From Pseudomonas sp. MM223 (GTDB lineage: Bacteria; Pseudomonadota; Gammaproteobacteria; Pseudomonadales; Pseudomonadaceae): DNA of 64,000 bases. Below, one piece after another: positions 1 through 11,087 of this stretch. The DNA lies in NCBI GenBank assembly GCA_947090765.1, contig OX352322.1:6627001-6691000 (forward strand), read 5' to 3'. The translations under genes and the position numbers were made by a program. The notes beneath the pieces are model-generated. The model made no database searches. It saw only the letters and a list, made by a program, of their open reading frames with translations, and was not told the DNA's origin. Position 1 is the stretch's first letter; each line of letters opens with the position of its first letter.

Positions 1-407
1 TGATGGACGACTTCGCCAAGTACCTGGACAAGCAGCGTCGCAAGCGTCGCGAATACATCTATTGCGGCTCGTTCTACGTGGCGCAGCAGAAGCTCGACAT
101 CAAAAACTGGCGTGACAGCCAGCAGTCGCCGGGCTTCCTGGCGCCGGAACGCGCCTGGATGGATGCGATCACCGGCGAGATGGGTTACGTCGATGCCCTG
201 CGCGAAGTCAGCCGTGAAGGCGACCAGTACAGCTGGTGGCCGGACAACGAACAGGCCGAGATGCTCAACCTGGGCTACCGGTTCGACTACCAGATCCTCA
301 CCCCAGGCCTGCGCCGCTTCGTGCGCAACGCTCGCCTGCCGCGTCAGCCGCGCTTCTCCCAGCATGCGCCGCTGATCGTGGACTACGACTGGACGTTGAC
401 CATCTGA
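1..407 (+). CDS. crc: Catabolite repression control protein Crc (5' end outside window)
   Basis: The last 134 codons of Crc are present. The gene enters from the left edge, so the ATG at position 3 is an internal Met and not the start. Crc has the exonuclease III/EEP fold but no nuclease activity. With Hfq it binds A-rich mRNA leaders and blocks translation of catabolic genes when preferred carbon sources are present. The segments KQRRKRREYIYCGS, EQAEMLNLG and PRFSQHAPLIVDYDW match pseudomonad Crc closely, and from memory more closely than true ExoIII. The stop codon is TGA at 405. A strong hairpin terminator follows 13 nt later and separates it from the convergent rph. Confidence 0.93.
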   Translation, partial: MDDFAKYLDKQRRKRREYIYCGSFYVAQQKLDIKNWRDSQQSPGFLAPERAWMDAITGEMGYVDALREVSREGDQYSWWPDNEQAEMLNLGYRFDYQILTPGLRRFVRNARLPRQPRFSQHAPLIVDYDWTLTI

Positions 408-420
408 GAGCTGTTCAGAT

Positions 421-454
421 ACAAAAAAGCCGACATTGATGTCGGCTTTTTTGT
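421..454. terminator. Bidirectional intrinsic terminator between crc and rph
   Basis: A perfect stem, AAAAAAGCCGACAT with ATGTCGGCTTTTTT, lies between two convergent genes. An A-run on one side and a T-run on the other make it a Rho-independent terminator in both directions. Confidence 0.9.
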
Positions 455-468
455 GTCTACCAGAACAG

Positions 469-1191
469 TCAGTCAGCCAGCGCGGCCTGCTGCAGCTCGA
501 AGATGTCGTTCATGCCTTTTTGCGCCAGCGCCAGCATGGCGTTGAAGTCTTCAGGCTGGAACGGCGCGCCTTCGGCGGTACCCTGCACTTCGATGAAGCC
601 ACCGGCGCTGGTCATCACCACGTTCAGGTCGGTTTCGGCAGCGGAGTCTTCCGGGTAGTCCAGGTCGAGCACGGCTTCGCCCTGGTACATGCCCACCGAC
701 ACGGCAGCGATCATGTGCTTGAGCGGGTTGCCGGCCTTGAGGCCACCGCGCTTCTTGATTACAGCCAGGGCGTCGCACAGGGCAACCATGGCACCGGTGA
801 TGGACGCGGTACGGGTACCGCCATCGGCCTGGATCACGTCGCAGTCGACATACAGGGTGATGTCACCCAGCTTGCTCATGTCCAGCGCGGCGCGCAGCGA
901 ACGGCCGATCAGGCGCTGGATTTCCAGGGTACGGCCACCTTGCTTGCCACGGCTGGCTTCGCGCTGGTTACGCTCACCGGTGGAGCGCGGCAGCATACCG
1001 TATTCGGCGGTCAGCCAGCCTTGGCCCTGGCCTTTGAGGAAGCGCGGCACACCGTTTTCCACGCTGACCGTGCAGATGACCTTGGTGTCACCGAACTCTA
1101 CCAGTACCGACCCTTCGGCGTGCTTGGTGTAGTTGCGGGTGATGCGGATCGAGCGGAGCTGATCGGCGGCGCGACCACTTGGACGTTTCAT
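469..1191 (-). CDS. rph: Ribonuclease PH
   Basis: RNase PH is a phosphate-dependent 3'-5' exoribonuclease that trims tRNA precursors as a hexameric ring. The 240-residue product starting MKRPSGR has the family length. The arginine-rich block [17 protein letters not shown] (phosphate binding and active site) and [11 protein letters not shown] are both present. A longer reading frame exists upstream, but starting at 1191 gives the usual N-terminus and leaves room for a TATAAT box 38 nt upstream. It is divergent from yicC and convergent with crc. No damage is visible. Confidence 0.96.
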   Translation of the reverse strand: MKRPSGRAADQLRSIRITRNYTKHAEGSVLVEFGDTKVICTVSVENGVPRFLKGQGQGWLTAEYGMLPRSTGERNQREASRGKQGGRTLEIQRLIGRSLRAALDMSKLGDITLYVDCDVIQADGGTRTASITGAMVALCDALAVIKKRGGLKAGNPLKHMIAAVSVGMYQGEAVLDLDYPEDSAAETDLNVVMTSAGGFIEVQGTAEGAPFQPEDFNAMLALAQKGMNDIFELQQAALAD

Positions 1192-1228
1192 CTGGGATAC
1201 CTGTACTGGGACTTTGAATCTGCCGAGC

Positions 1229-1234
1229 ATTATA
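1229..1234 (-). promoter_or_regulatory. Candidate -10 box of the rph promoter
   Basis: A perfect TATAAT on the minus strand, predicting a leader of about 30 nt. No good -35 is visible. Confidence 0.5.
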
Positions 1235-1331
1235 GAGCCCGCAGCGCGGGGAAGACATGCCTATTGTCGCGCCCGGCACAGCCCGTCGCCTTTTCCGACT
1301 GCCGTGCTCACCCGTCTGTAACATGGGTGGA

Positions 1332-1361
1332 TTGGGCGCCGAGGCCCCACTGCGCTACAAT
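1332..1361 (+). promoter_or_regulatory. Candidate sigma-70 promoter of yicC-gmk
   Basis: TTGGGC and TACAAT are separated by 18 nt, 59 nt upstream of the yicC ATG. It is the best match in the rph-yicC divergent gap. Confidence 0.5.
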
Positions 1362-1419
1362 CCTGCGCCTTGCAGCCGAGAGGCTCCCACCGTTCATTCA
1401 TCTAAGCGAGGTACTCCCC

Positions 1420-2916
<1,497 letters not shown>

Positions 2917-2926
2917 GAGACCGCAT

Positions 2927-3046
2927 GGGGCTGCTTTGCAGCCCAATCGCCGGCAAGCCAGCTCCCACAGGTACCTCACAGAACCTGAAAACTGTGGAGA
3001 TCTTGTGGGAGCTGGCTTGCCGGCGATTGGGCCGCAACGCGGCCCC
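2927..3046. repeat. Paired REP element, family A (copy 1)
   Basis: Two inverted copies of the unit GCCGGCAAGCCAGCTCCCAC are separated by about 35 nt and flanked by GC-rich arms. They lie between the convergent gmk and the APC permease gene, so they probably also act as a terminator. Similar pairs lie at 40398, 46914 and 49282. Confidence 0.85.
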
Positions 3047-3051
3047 TTGCT

Positions 3052-4593
3052 TTATTCCTGCAACGGCAGGGTGGCCTGCTGACGCAGGGTAGCCCCCAGG
3101 AAGTAAGCCGGCGCGCGCATGCGCGACAGCATCATCAGCCCGATGCCAAGCACCGAGATGATCGCGGCAATCACGAACACGAGCCCCAGCCCGCCCACAT
3201 GCGAGCCACTGCCGAAGTCCGGCGATGCGCTGTCGATGGCGGTACGCGCGAAAATCACCGACAAGATCACCCCACCTACCAGCGGGCACAGGCCGCGCAT
3301 GATGAAGTGGCGCAGGCTGTCGAACAGGCTGTCACGGAAGTACCAGACGCAGGCGAACGCGGTCAGCGAATAGTAGAAGCAAATCATCATGCCCAGCGCG
3401 GTGATGGTATCCGCCAGCACGTTCTCGCTCAGGGTACGCATGGTCACGTAGAACAGGCCCGCAGCCAGGCCGGCGCAGATGGTGGCGTAGCGCGGGGTCT
3501 GCGAACGAGGGCAGACGCTGGCGAACTTCTGCGGTACCGCGCCGTAGTAACCCATGGCCAACAGGGTGCGCGCCGGCGCCACGAAGGTCGACTGCAGCGA
3601 CGCTGCGGTGCTGGCCAGCACGGCGATGGACATCAGGATCGCCAGCGGCCCCATGACCGGGCCGGCCAGGTGGGCGAAGACGTTCTCCTGGATGCGTGGG
3701 TTATTCAGGCCCAGCCCGGTCTCGCTGATGCCGGCAAATTGCAAGGTAGCGATGGCGGTGAACAGGTACAGGCCGAGAATCAACATTACGGTCCAGGTGG
3801 CAGCCTTGCCCGGCACCTCTTCACTGCCTACCGACTCTTCGCTGACGGTCAGGCACGTGTCCCAGCCCCAGAAGATGAAGATCGACAGCGACAGCCCGGC
3901 AGCAAAGGCCGAGAACGACTCGACGCCGAACGGGTTGAACCAGGCGAAATCGAACTCCAGCGGTGGCGGCGCGGTGGTGCCCCCGAAGGCGGCGAAGGCA
4001 AAGCCGATCAGCACCAGCAACTGCAAGGCCACCAGACCGTACTGCACGGTCATGGTGGTGGCGATGCCGCGACAGCAGATCCACACGGCCAGGCCGATGA
4101 ACACGCAACAGGTCGAGATGTTGATCAACAGGTTGTCGGCCAATGCTGCCAGCTCATGTTTACCGGTAATCTGACCAAGGAACAGGTAGAAGAAGTCGAC
4201 CGCCACCCCCGCCAGGTTCGACAGCACGATGGTGGTGGCGACCACCAGCCCCCAGCCGCCGATCCAGCCGATCATCGGGCCAAAAGCACGCGCCGACCAG
4301 GTGAACGACGTACCGCTGTCTGGTTCCGCCGAGTTCAATTCACGGTAACCCAGGGCCACCAGCAGCATCGGCAGGAAACCGACGATGAACACGGCGGGCA
4401 GGTGGGCACCTACCTCGCGCACGGTCGGGCCAAGGGCGCCCGTCAGGGTGTAGACCGGGGCGATGGTAGAAATGCCAAGCACCACACTGGCCAACAGGCC
4501 CAGGCGGCCTTTGGCCAGGCCCTTGCCGCGTTGGGTGTTGCCCGCGTCGGCCGCCACATCGGGTGGGCGGCCGGCTTCTGTATAATTGCTCAT
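3052..4593 (-). CDS. APC-family amino acid/polyamine permease
   Basis: An integral membrane carrier of 513 residues with about 12 hydrophobic segments, of the amino acid-polyamine-organocation superfamily. The first helix carries GISTIAPVYTLTGALGPT, the substrate and sodium/proton site region of this family. It lies downstream of and on the same strand as the gamma-glutamylpolyamine synthetase and gamma-glutamyl-GABA hydrolase genes, so uptake of putrescine or a related amine or amino acid is a reasonable inference (PuuP-like role). The start MSNYTEAG at 4593 is chosen over a longer frame because the preceding 22 codons are not conserved in style. Substrate is not shown by the sequence. Confidence 0.85.
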   Translation of the reverse strand: MSNYTEAGRPPDVAADAGNTQRGKGLAKGRLGLLASVVLGISTIAPVYTLTGALGPTVREVGAHLPAVFIVGFLPMLLVALGYRELNSAEPDSGTSFTWSARAFGPMIGWIGGWGLVVATTIVLSNLAGVAVDFFYLFLGQITGKHELAALADNLLINISTCCVFIGLAVWICCRGIATTMTVQYGLVALQLLVLIGFAFAAFGGTTAPPPLEFDFAWFNPFGVESFSAFAAGLSLSIFIFWGWDTCLTVSEESVGSEEVPGKAATWTVMLILGLYLFTAIATLQFAGISETGLGLNNPRIQENVFAHLAGPVMGPLAILMSIAVLASTAASLQSTFVAPARTLLAMGYYGAVPQKFASVCPRSQTPRYATICAGLAAGLFYVTMRTLSENVLADTITALGMMICFYYSLTAFACVWYFRDSLFDSLRHFIMRGLCPLVGGVILSVIFARTAIDSASPDFGSGSHVGGLGLVFVIAAIISVLGIGLMMLSRMRAPAYFLGATLRQQATLPLQE

Positions 4594-4706
4594 GAGTATT
4601 TGCCGTAAATTTTGGAATTGTTTTCGCAGGCCTTGCGCACAAGGCCTGCTTTCACTCATTGAAAGCTTGCTGCCGGGGACAAGTCATCCGAGACCTTCGG
4701 CTGACG

Positions 4707-5480
4707 TCAGAATGCCTCCTGCCGTGCGCCCTCCCGTGCTGCGTAGGCAATGCAGGCCTCGCGAAACGCCTGAAACAGGCGCAGCGAGACCGGGTTTTCA
4801 GTAAAGCGCCACTCCGGATGCCACTGCACGCCAAGCACAAAGCCCGGCGCCGCAGGCATGGATACCGCTTCGATAAGGCCGTCCGGGGCCCGTGCCTCGA
4901 CACGCAGCCCCAGGGCCAGGCGGTCGATGCCCTGGCTGTGCAGCGAGTTGACCTCGAACTGCGCCGCCAGGCCCAGGCGCTCGAACAACCCGCCTGGCTC
5001 AATGCCGACAGGGTGACGAGGGCCGTATTGCACCTCCAAAGGTGCGTCCTCAGGTTCGCGGTGATCAAGGTAACCGGGCAATTCCTGCACGCGCTGGTGC
5101 AGGCTGCCGCCAAGCGCCACATTCAGTTCCTGATAGCCACGGCAGATGCAGAACACCGGCACGCCCGCGGCGATTGCCGCCTGCAGCAGCGGCAGGGTCA
5201 GGCGATCGCGCGCCAGATCGTGCCGGGTACCCGCCGCGCTGGGGGCGCCATTGTAATGATGCGGTTCAATATTTGAAGGTGAGCCGGTAAAAACAATGCC
5301 GTGCAGACGGGCCAGCAGTGCCTGCGTGTCGCTGCCCCCGTCACGGGCCGGCAAGATCAGCGGTAAACCGGCAAAGCCGGCCGCCTCGACATACTTGTCG
5401 CCTACCGTATGCGACGAGTTCTTCCCCACCTGCTGGCGGCAGGCGCTGACACCGATCAGGGGGACCGCATTTGCGCTCAT
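4707..5480 (-). CDS. Gamma-glutamyl-gamma-aminobutyrate hydrolase family protein (PuuD-like)
   Basis: A class I glutamine amidotransferase-type hydrolase (peptidase C26) of 257 residues. The nucleophile elbow FCICRGYQELNVALGG supplies the catalytic Cys, and the His-Glu of the triad sit in GVQWHPEW. In the putrescine pathway this enzyme releases GABA from gamma-glutamyl-GABA. The start MSANAVPLIG at 5480 lies 4 nt after the stop of the adjacent synthetase, so the pair is an operon. A longer frame overlapping the synthetase is a shadow. Confidence 0.92.
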   Translation of the reverse strand: MSANAVPLIGVSACRQQVGKNSSHTVGDKYVEAAGFAGLPLILPARDGGSDTQALLARLHGIVFTGSPSNIEPHHYNGAPSAAGTRHDLARDRLTLPLLQAAIAAGVPVFCICRGYQELNVALGGSLHQRVQELPGYLDHREPEDAPLEVQYGPRHPVGIEPGGLFERLGLAAQFEVNSLHSQGIDRLALGLRVEARAPDGLIEAVSMPAAPGFVLGVQWHPEWRFTENPVSLRLFQAFREACIAYAAREGARQEAF

Positions 5481-5484
5481 GGGC

Positions 5485-6867
5485 TTACACCGTGTGCAGG
5501 TACCAGTTGTACTCAAGGTCGGAAATCGACACTTCGAACTCGGCCAGTTCGCTTTCCTTGCAGGCCACGAAGATATCGATGTAGTCCGGGCTGATGTATT
5601 GGTTGAGGACTTCGCTGTCGTCCAGCGCGCGCAGGGCATCACGCAGGTTGTTCGGCAGGCTCTGTTCCAGCTGCTCGTAGGAGTTGCCTTCGATCGGCGC
5701 ATCCGGCTCGACCTTGTTGGTCAGGCCGTGATGCACGCCGGCAAGGATTGACGCGAGCATCAGGTACGGGTTGGCGTCGGCGCCGGCCACGCGGTGTTCC
5801 AGGCGCACGTTTTCGCTGCTGTCGGTAGGTACGCGCACGGCCACGGTGCGGTTGTCCAGGCCCTGGCTCGGTGCATTGGGCACGTAGAACTGCGCGCCGA
5901 AGCGGCGGTAGGAGTTGATGTTCGGGCACAGGAAGGCCATCGACGCCGGCATGGTCTCCAGCACACCGCCAATGGCATGGCGCAGCGTGTCGCTTTGCAG
6001 CGGGTCATCGCTTGAGAAGATGTTCTTGCCGGTTTTCTTGTCCAGCAACGAGATATGCACATGCAGGCCGTTGCCTGCCTGGCCCGGGTAGGGCTTGGCC
6101 ATGAAGGTGGTGTCCATTTCATGGTCGTAGGCAACGTTCTTGATCAGCCGCTTGAGCAGGATCGCGTAGTCGCAGGCTTTCAGTGGGTCGGCCACGTGGT
6201 GCAGGTTGACTTCGAACTGTGCCGGGGCGCTTTCCTTGACGATGGCATCGGCAGGCAGGCCCTGCTCCTTGGCCGCTTCAAGCATGTCCTGCAGGCAGTC
6301 GGCGTATTCGTCCAGGTCATCGATCAGGTACACCTGGGTCGACTGCGGGCGTTTGCCGGAAATCGGCGAGCGCGGCGGCTGCGGGCGGCCATTGAGGTTG
6401 TCCTGATCGATCAGATAGAACTCCAGCTCGAACGCCGCGCAAATGGTGAGGCCCAGGTCGTCGAACTTGCTCACCACCTGACGCAGCACTTCGCGCGGGT
6501 CGGCGAAAAATGGCGCGCCTTCGATCTCGTGCATGGTCATCAGCAGCTGGGCGGTGGGGCGTTTCTGCCACGGCTCGTCCGACAGCGTGCCGGGGATCGG
6601 GAAGCAGATGCGGTCGGCATCGCCAATATCCAGGCCAAGCCCGGTGCTCTCGACCGTGGAACCGTTGATGTCCAGGGCAAACAGCGAAGCCGGCAGATTG
6701 ATGCCTTTCTCGTACACCTTGTGCAGGCTGGCCCGCTCGATGCGCTTGCCACGTACCACGCCATTCATGTCGGAAATCAGCAGGTCGACGTACTGCGTGT
6801 CCGGATGGGCCTGGAGGAAGTCATTCATCTCGCTGGAAGAACTGGCGCACGGGGTTACCGACGTCAT
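5485..6867 (-). CDS. spuI: Gamma-glutamylpolyamine synthetase (glutamine synthetase family)
   Basis: A glutamine-synthetase-fold ligase of 460 residues that joins glutamate to putrescine or a related amine using ATP. It has the PuuA/SpuI-type segments SDMNGVVRGKRIERASL, ALDINGSTVESTGLG and GNGLHVHIS, and the ATP-binding region RRFGAQFYVPNAPSQG. The regulatory Tyr adenylylation loop of true GlnA is not evident. The start at 6867 has AAAGG 9 nt upstream; a second ATG at 6876 is possible. It is first in an operon with the hydrolase and probably the permease, and is divergent from a LysR-type gene. Assigning it to SpuI rather than another paralogue rests on remembered sequence similarity. Confidence 0.9.
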   Translation of the reverse strand: MTSVTPCASSSSEMNDFLQAHPDTQYVDLLISDMNGVVRGKRIERASLHKVYEKGINLPASLFALDINGSTVESTGLGLDIGDADRICFPIPGTLSDEPWQKRPTAQLLMTMHEIEGAPFFADPREVLRQVVSKFDDLGLTICAAFELEFYLIDQDNLNGRPQPPRSPISGKRPQSTQVYLIDDLDEYADCLQDMLEAAKEQGLPADAIVKESAPAQFEVNLHHVADPLKACDYAILLKRLIKNVAYDHEMDTTFMAKPYPGQAGNGLHVHISLLDKKTGKNIFSSDDPLQSDTLRHAIGGVLETMPASMAFLCPNINSYRRFGAQFYVPNAPSQGLDNRTVAVRVPTDSSENVRLEHRVAGADANPYLMLASILAGVHHGLTNKVEPDAPIEGNSYEQLEQSLPNNLRDALRALDDSEVLNQYISPDYIDIFVACKESELAEFEVSISDLEYNWYLHTV

Positions 6868-6992
6868 GGTGTACATCCTTTGATGTGCTGCGGCGATGTG
6901 GGGATACGGCTGGCGCCTCACGGGCGACGATGGTTGCAGCTGTTGTTTTTTTCACTTTCCCATCGTGGGGATTGGTTACCCGACCGGACGCA

Positions 6993-7021
6993 TTGATTCC
7001 GGGGGGCCGTTTCACTATAAA
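6993..7021 (+). promoter_or_regulatory. Sigma-70-type promoter of the LysR gene at 7073
   Basis: TTGATT and TATAAA are separated by exactly 17 nt, predicting a start near 7028 and a leader of about 45 nt. It is in the divergent gap with the gamma-glutamylpolyamine operon. Confidence 0.7.
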
Positions 7022-7072
7022 ATGGCTCTGACGCAACAGACATTGGCAATTCGGCAAGCAGAGCGTGCACCA

Positions 7073-7945
7073 ATGCAATATCAGATTACCCACGCCGACC
7101 TCTCCCTGGTCTTGGCACTGGAACGTGGCCGCTCGCTGGCCAAGGCCGCCGAGCTCCTCAAAGTCGACGTTTCGACGGTGTTTCGCTCGATCCGCCGGCT
7201 GGAGTCGGCGCTGGGCACTGCCTTGTTCGTCAAGAGCCGCAAGGGCTACCTGCCGACCGACACTGCCCAGGCCCTGGCCGAGCAGGCCGAGCGCGCCGAA
7301 CAGGCGCTGGAAGCCGCACGCATTGCCATGACCAGCGGTGAGCAGGTTGTAAGCGGCACGGTGCGGGTGACCTGCACCGAGGCGGTGATGCACAGCCTGC
7401 TGCTGCCGGCGCTGGCCGAGTTCATGCCCAACTACCCGGCCTTGTCGCTGGAGATGGGCACCTCGAACACCTTCGCCAACCTCAGCCGGCGTGATGCCGA
7501 CATTGCCCTGCGCCTGACCAATACTCCGCCTGAACACCTGGTGGGTCGCAACCTGGGGTCTACCTCTTATGTGGTCTGCGGCCAGCCGCAGTGGCGCGAA
7601 CGCCTGGCCGAGTCGGCCGCCAGCGTGCCATGGATCGCCCCCGACGACTCGATGCAGGACCACCCCACGGTGGTGTGGCGCAACCAGCAGCACCCCGGGC
7701 TGAGCCCGCGCTACCAGTGCAGTGGCATGTCGACCATCGCCCAGCTGGTGACCGCCGGCCTGGGCGTGGCGGCGCTGCCGGACTACATGGTGCACGCCCT
7801 GCCCGGCGTGGATGCGCTGAGCGGACCGCTGCCGGGTTGCGACACCCAGCTGTGGCTGCTGACCCGGCCGGATTGCCGGGCGCTGCGCTCGGTGCAGACC
7901 TTGTTCGAAGAGCCGACACCGCGGTTGCGTGGCGCGATGCTCTGA
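7073..7945 (+). CDS. LysR-family transcriptional regulator
   Basis: 290 residues. The N-terminal winged HTH, about residues 5-62, includes LERGRSLAKAAELLKVDVSTVFRSIRRLESALGTALF split across the helix-turn-helix. The effector-binding domain follows and ends in a stretch typical of LysR (AQLVTAGLGVAALPDYMV). The HTH has an unusual DVSTVFRSI recognition helix rather than the common SQPALSRQI. It is divergent from the polyamine ligase operon, so it may control it. The target is inferred from position only. The start at 7073 fits the domain boundary; an upstream in-frame ATG at 7022 is possible. Confidence 0.88.
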   Translation: MQYQITHADLSLVLALERGRSLAKAAELLKVDVSTVFRSIRRLESALGTALFVKSRKGYLPTDTAQALAEQAERAEQALEAARIAMTSGEQVVSGTVRVTCTEAVMHSLLLPALAEFMPNYPALSLEMGTSNTFANLSRRDADIALRLTNTPPEHLVGRNLGSTSYVVCGQPQWRERLAESAASVPWIAPDDSMQDHPTVVWRNQQHPGLSPRYQCSGMSTIAQLVTAGLGVAALPDYMVHALPGVDALSGPLPGCDTQLWLLTRPDCRALRSVQTLFEEPTPRLRGAML

Positions 7946-7983
7946 GGTTATCGTCAGGTTCAAGTATCGCGGCTGTCTGTTCC

Positions 7984-8078
7984 GGCCCTTTCGCGGCTAA
8001 AGCCGCCCCCACAGGTAAAGCGGCGGCGGTGAGACCTGTGCAGGCATTGTGGGAGCGGGCGTGCCCGCGAAGAAGCGC
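7984..8078. repeat. Paired REP-like element, family C
   Basis: Inverted units with TCGCGGCTAAAGCCGCCCCC on the left and GTGGGAGCGGGCGTGCCCGC on the right are spaced by about 40 nt. The two arms belong to different REP subtypes, so the pair is mosaic. It lies between the LysR gene and rpoZ. Confidence 0.75.
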
Positions 8079-8128
8079 ACGGCGATCACCCCGGCAAAAC
8101 AGCGCTTCCCTATTGGCTGGTGAATTTT

Positions 8129-8134
8129 TATACT
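8129..8134 (+). promoter_or_regulatory. Candidate -10 box upstream of rpoZ
   Basis: TATACT in an AT-rich pocket, 61 nt before the rpoZ start. No convincing -35 is visible. Confidence 0.4.
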
Positions 8135-8195
8135 ATCGAGTCCGCCTGCCCATTATTGGGCTGCACGCCCACCGCATTTGCTACTGAGGAAGACC

Positions 8196-8459
8196 ATGGC
8201 CCGCGTAACTGTTGAAGACTGCCTGGAACACGTGGATAACCGCTTCGAGCTGGTCATGCTCTCGACCAAGCGCGCTCGCCAGCTGGCGACCGGCGGCAAA
8301 GAGCCACGCGTCGCGTGGGAAAACGACAAGCCGACCGTTGTTGCCCTGCGTGAAATCGCCGAAGGCATCGTCACCAACGAGTTCATCGCCGCTGAAGAGA
8401 TCGTCACCGAGGATCCGGTCTTCGCCGCCTTCGAGGACGAGAACAACGAGGCTGTCTGA
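8196..8459 (+). CDS. rpoZ: RNA polymerase omega subunit
   Basis: Omega helps assemble the beta-prime subunit and forms part of a ppGpp site. The 87-residue product beginning [20 protein letters not shown] is typical in length and sequence, and the N-terminal helix and conserved RARQLATG are intact. It is followed 59 nt downstream by spoT, the usual neighbour, which links the ppGpp binding subunit to its metabolising enzyme in one transcript. Confidence 0.97.
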   Translation: MARVTVEDCLEHVDNRFELVMLSTKRARQLATGGKEPRVAWENDKPTVVALREIAEGIVTNEFIAAEEIVTEDPVFAAFEDENNEAV

Positions 8460-8518
8460 TTGATGCCAGGTCGACGTCGCACGGCGCAAGGCCCTCGTCC
8501 TCCGCAGGAGGTAAACCC

Positions 8519-10627
8519 ATGCCGGGTATAGAAGCCTTGGCCGAACGGCTGTCGACCTACCTTGGCCCCGAACAGGTCAACCTGGTACGGCGTGCCTATT
8601 TCTACGCCGAACAGGCCCACGATGGGCAGCGCCGCCGCAGTGGCGAGCCCTACGTGACCCACCCGCTGGCCGTGGCCAGCATCCTCGCCGACATGCACAT
8701 GGACCATCAAAGCCTGATGGCGGCCATGCTGCACGATGTGATCGAAGATACCGGTATCGCCAAGGAAGCCCTCAGCCAGCAGTTTGGCGAGACTGTGGCC
8801 GAACTGGTCGACGGGGTCAGCAAGCTGACCCAGATGAACTTCGAGACCAAGGCCGAGGCGCAAGCCGAAAACTTTCAGAAAATGGCCATGGCCATGGCCC
8901 GCGACATTCGCGTGATCCTGGTCAAGCTGGCCGACCGCCTGCACAACATGCGCACCCTTGAAGTGCTGTCCGGCGAAAAGCGCCGGCGCATCGCCAAGGA
9001 AACCCTCGAAATCTACGCCCCCATCGCCAACCGCCTGGGGATGCACACCGTGCGCGTGGAGTTCGAAGACCTCGGCTTCAAGGCCATGCACCCGATGCGC
9101 TCGTCGCTGATTCACCGGGCGGTGAAAAGCGCACGCGGCAACCGCAAAGAGATCGTCGCCAAGATCGAGCACTCGCTGGCCAACTGCCTGGCTGCGGACG
9201 GTATCGAAGGTGAGGTCAGCGGCCGGCAGAAACACCTCTATGGCATCTACAAGAAGATGCGCGGCAAACGCCGTGCCTTCAACGAGATCATGGACGTGTA
9301 TGCCTTCCGCATCATCGTCGACAAGGTCGACACCTGCTACCGCGTGCTTGGCGCCGTGCACAACCTGTACAAGCCACTGCCCGGCCGCTTCAAGGACTAC
9401 ATCGCGATCCCCAAGGCCAACGGCTACCAGTCGTTGCATACCACGTTGTTCGGCATGCACGGCGTGCCCATCGAAATCCAGATCCGCACCCGCGAGATGG
9501 AAGAGATGGCCAACAACGGCATTGCCGCGCACTGGCTGTACAAGTCCAACGACGACGAACAGCCCAAGGGCAGCCACGCCCGCGCGCGTCAGTGGGTCAA
9601 GGGTATCCTCGAACTGCAGCAACGCGCCGGCAACTCGCTGGAATTCATCGAGAGCGTGAAGATCGACCTGTTCCCGGACGAGGTCTACGTGTTCACGCCC
9701 AAAGGCCGCATCATGGAGCTGCCCAAAGGCTCCACGGCGGTGGACTTCGCCTACGCGGTACACACCGACGTCGGCAACAGCTGCATCGCCTGCCGCATCA
9801 ACCGCCGCCTGGCGCCGCTGTCCGAACCGCTGCAAAGCGGCTCGACGGTGGAAATCGTCAGCGCCCCGGGCGCACGGCCGAACCCGGCCTGGCTCAACTT
9901 CGTGGTGACCGGCAAGGCGCGCACGCACATCCGCCACGCGCTCAAGCAACAGCGTCGCTCCGAGTCCATCAGCCTGGGCGAACGCCTGCTGAACAAGGTG
10001 CTCACCGGCTTCGACAGCAGCCTGGAGAAAATCCCCCAGGAGCGCATCCAGGCAATTCTTGCCGAGTACCGCCTGGAACTGATCGAAGACCTGCTCGAAG
10101 ACATCGGCCTGGGCAACCGCATGGCCTACGTGGTCGCACGCCGCCTGCTGTCGGCCGACGGCGAGCAGCTGCCTGCACCGGAAGGCCCGCTGGCGATCCG
10201 TGGTACCGAAGGCCTGGTGCTGAGCTACGCCAAGTGCTGCACACCCATCCCTGGCGACCCGATCGTCGGCCACCTGTCGGCCGGCAAGGGCATGGTCGTG
10301 CACCTGGAGAATTGCCGCAACATCAGTGAAATCCGCCACAACCCGGAGAAGTGCGTACAGCTTTCCTGGGCCAAGGACATCACCGGTGAGTTCAATGTCG
10401 AACTGCGTGTCGAACTGGAGCACCAGCGCGGCCTTATCGCCCTGCTGGCCAGCAGCGTCAACGCGGCCGACGGCAACATCGAGAAGATCAGCATGGACGA
10501 ACGCGACGGCCGTATCAGCGTGGTCCAACTGGTGGTCAGCGTGCACGACCGTGTGCACCTGGCGCGTGTGATCAAGAAGCTGCGTACCCTGACCGGTGTG
10601 GTCCGCATCACCCGCATGCGTACGTAG
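8519..10627 (+). CDS. spoT: Bifunctional ppGpp synthetase/hydrolase SpoT
   Basis: It makes and degrades (p)ppGpp in response to starvation signals. The 702 residues contain the HD hydrolase (HPLAVASIL near residue 48, HDVIEDT near 72-78), the synthetase domain with the RFKD motif near residue 290, the TGS domain near 383-450, a Cys/His-containing region ([10 protein letters not shown] near 571) and a C-terminal ACT domain from about 627. The RxKD rather than ExDD motif marks a bifunctional enzyme, and the intact HD motif agrees. A strong AGGAGG sits 7 nt before the ATG. It lies between rpoZ and ridA in the expected order. Confidence 0.97.
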   Translation: MPGIEALAERLSTYLGPEQVNLVRRAYFYAEQAHDGQRRRSGEPYVTHPLAVASILADMHMDHQSLMAAMLHDVIEDTGIAKEALSQQFGETVAELVDGVSKLTQMNFETKAEAQAENFQKMAMAMARDIRVILVKLADRLHNMRTLEVLSGEKRRRIAKETLEIYAPIANRLGMHTVRVEFEDLGFKAMHPMRSSLIHRAVKSARGNRKEIVAKIEHSLANCLAADGIEGEVSGRQKHLYGIYKKMRGKRRAFNEIMDVYAFRIIVDKVDTCYRVLGAVHNLYKPLPGRFKDYIAIPKANGYQSLHTTLFGMHGVPIEIQIRTREMEEMANNGIAAHWLYKSNDDEQPKGSHARARQWVKGILELQQRAGNSLEFIESVKIDLFPDEVYVFTPKGRIMELPKGSTAVDFAYAVHTDVGNSCIACRINRRLAPLSEPLQSGSTVEIVSAPGARPNPAWLNFVVTGKARTHIRHALKQQRRSESISLGERLLNKVLTGFDSSLEKIPQERIQAILAEYRLELIEDLLEDIGLGNRMAYVVARRLLSADGEQLPAPEGPLAIRGTEGLVLSYAKCCTPIPGDPIVGHLSAGKGMVVHLENCRNISEIRHNPEKCVQLSWAKDITGEFNVELRVELEHQRGLIALLASSVNAADGNIEKISMDERDGRISVVQLVVSVHDRVHLARVIKKLRTLTGVVRITRMRT

Positions 10628-10650
10628 TCCGCCAACCGCAAGGAGTCATC

Positions 10651-11031
10651 ATGAGCAAGACCGTCATCAATAGCGACAAGGCCCCAGCCGCCATCGGCAC
10701 CTACTCGCAGGCGATCAAGGCCGGCAACACGGTGTACATGTCGGGCCAGATCCCGCTGGACCCTAAGACCATGGAACTGGTCGAAGGCTTCGAAGCCCAG
10801 ACCGTGCAGGTGTTCGAGAACCTCAAGTCCGTGGCTGAAGCCGCTGGCGGTTCGTTCAAGGACATCGTCAAGCTGAACATCTTCCTCACCGACCTGAGCC
10901 ACTTCGCCAAGGTCAACGAGGTGATGGGCCGCTACTTCGAACAGCCCTACCCGGCCCGCGCCGCCATTGGCGTTGCCGCGCTGCCAAAAGGCGCCCAGGT
11001 CGAAATGGACGCCATCCTGGTCATCGAATGA
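10651..11031 (+). CDS. ridA: RidA-family enamine/imine deaminase
   Basis: It hydrolyses reactive 2-aminoacrylate and other imines to ketoacids. The product is 126 residues, a normal length. The conserved Arg lies in the [20 protein letters not shown] block. It is 23 nt downstream of spoT with an AAGGAG ribosome site, so it is probably in the same operon. Its last codons overlap the start region of the following lipoprotein frame. Confidence 0.95.
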   Translation: MSKTVINSDKAPAAIGTYSQAIKAGNTVYMSGQIPLDPKTMELVEGFEAQTVQVFENLKSVAEAAGGSFKDIVKLNIFLTDLSHFAKVNEVMGRYFEQPYPARAAIGVAALPKGAQVEMDAILVIE

Positions 11032-11087
11032 TGCCCCCGGTGACGGGCGCCCTGCCCGTCACCCCTCCTTTGCAAGGTTACCCCGTC

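Noticed and set aside
8153-10558. Very long antisense reading frame opposite spoT (801 codons)
   Set aside because: High-GC shadow of spoT. No family sequence, no ribosome site, and spoT is unmistakable.
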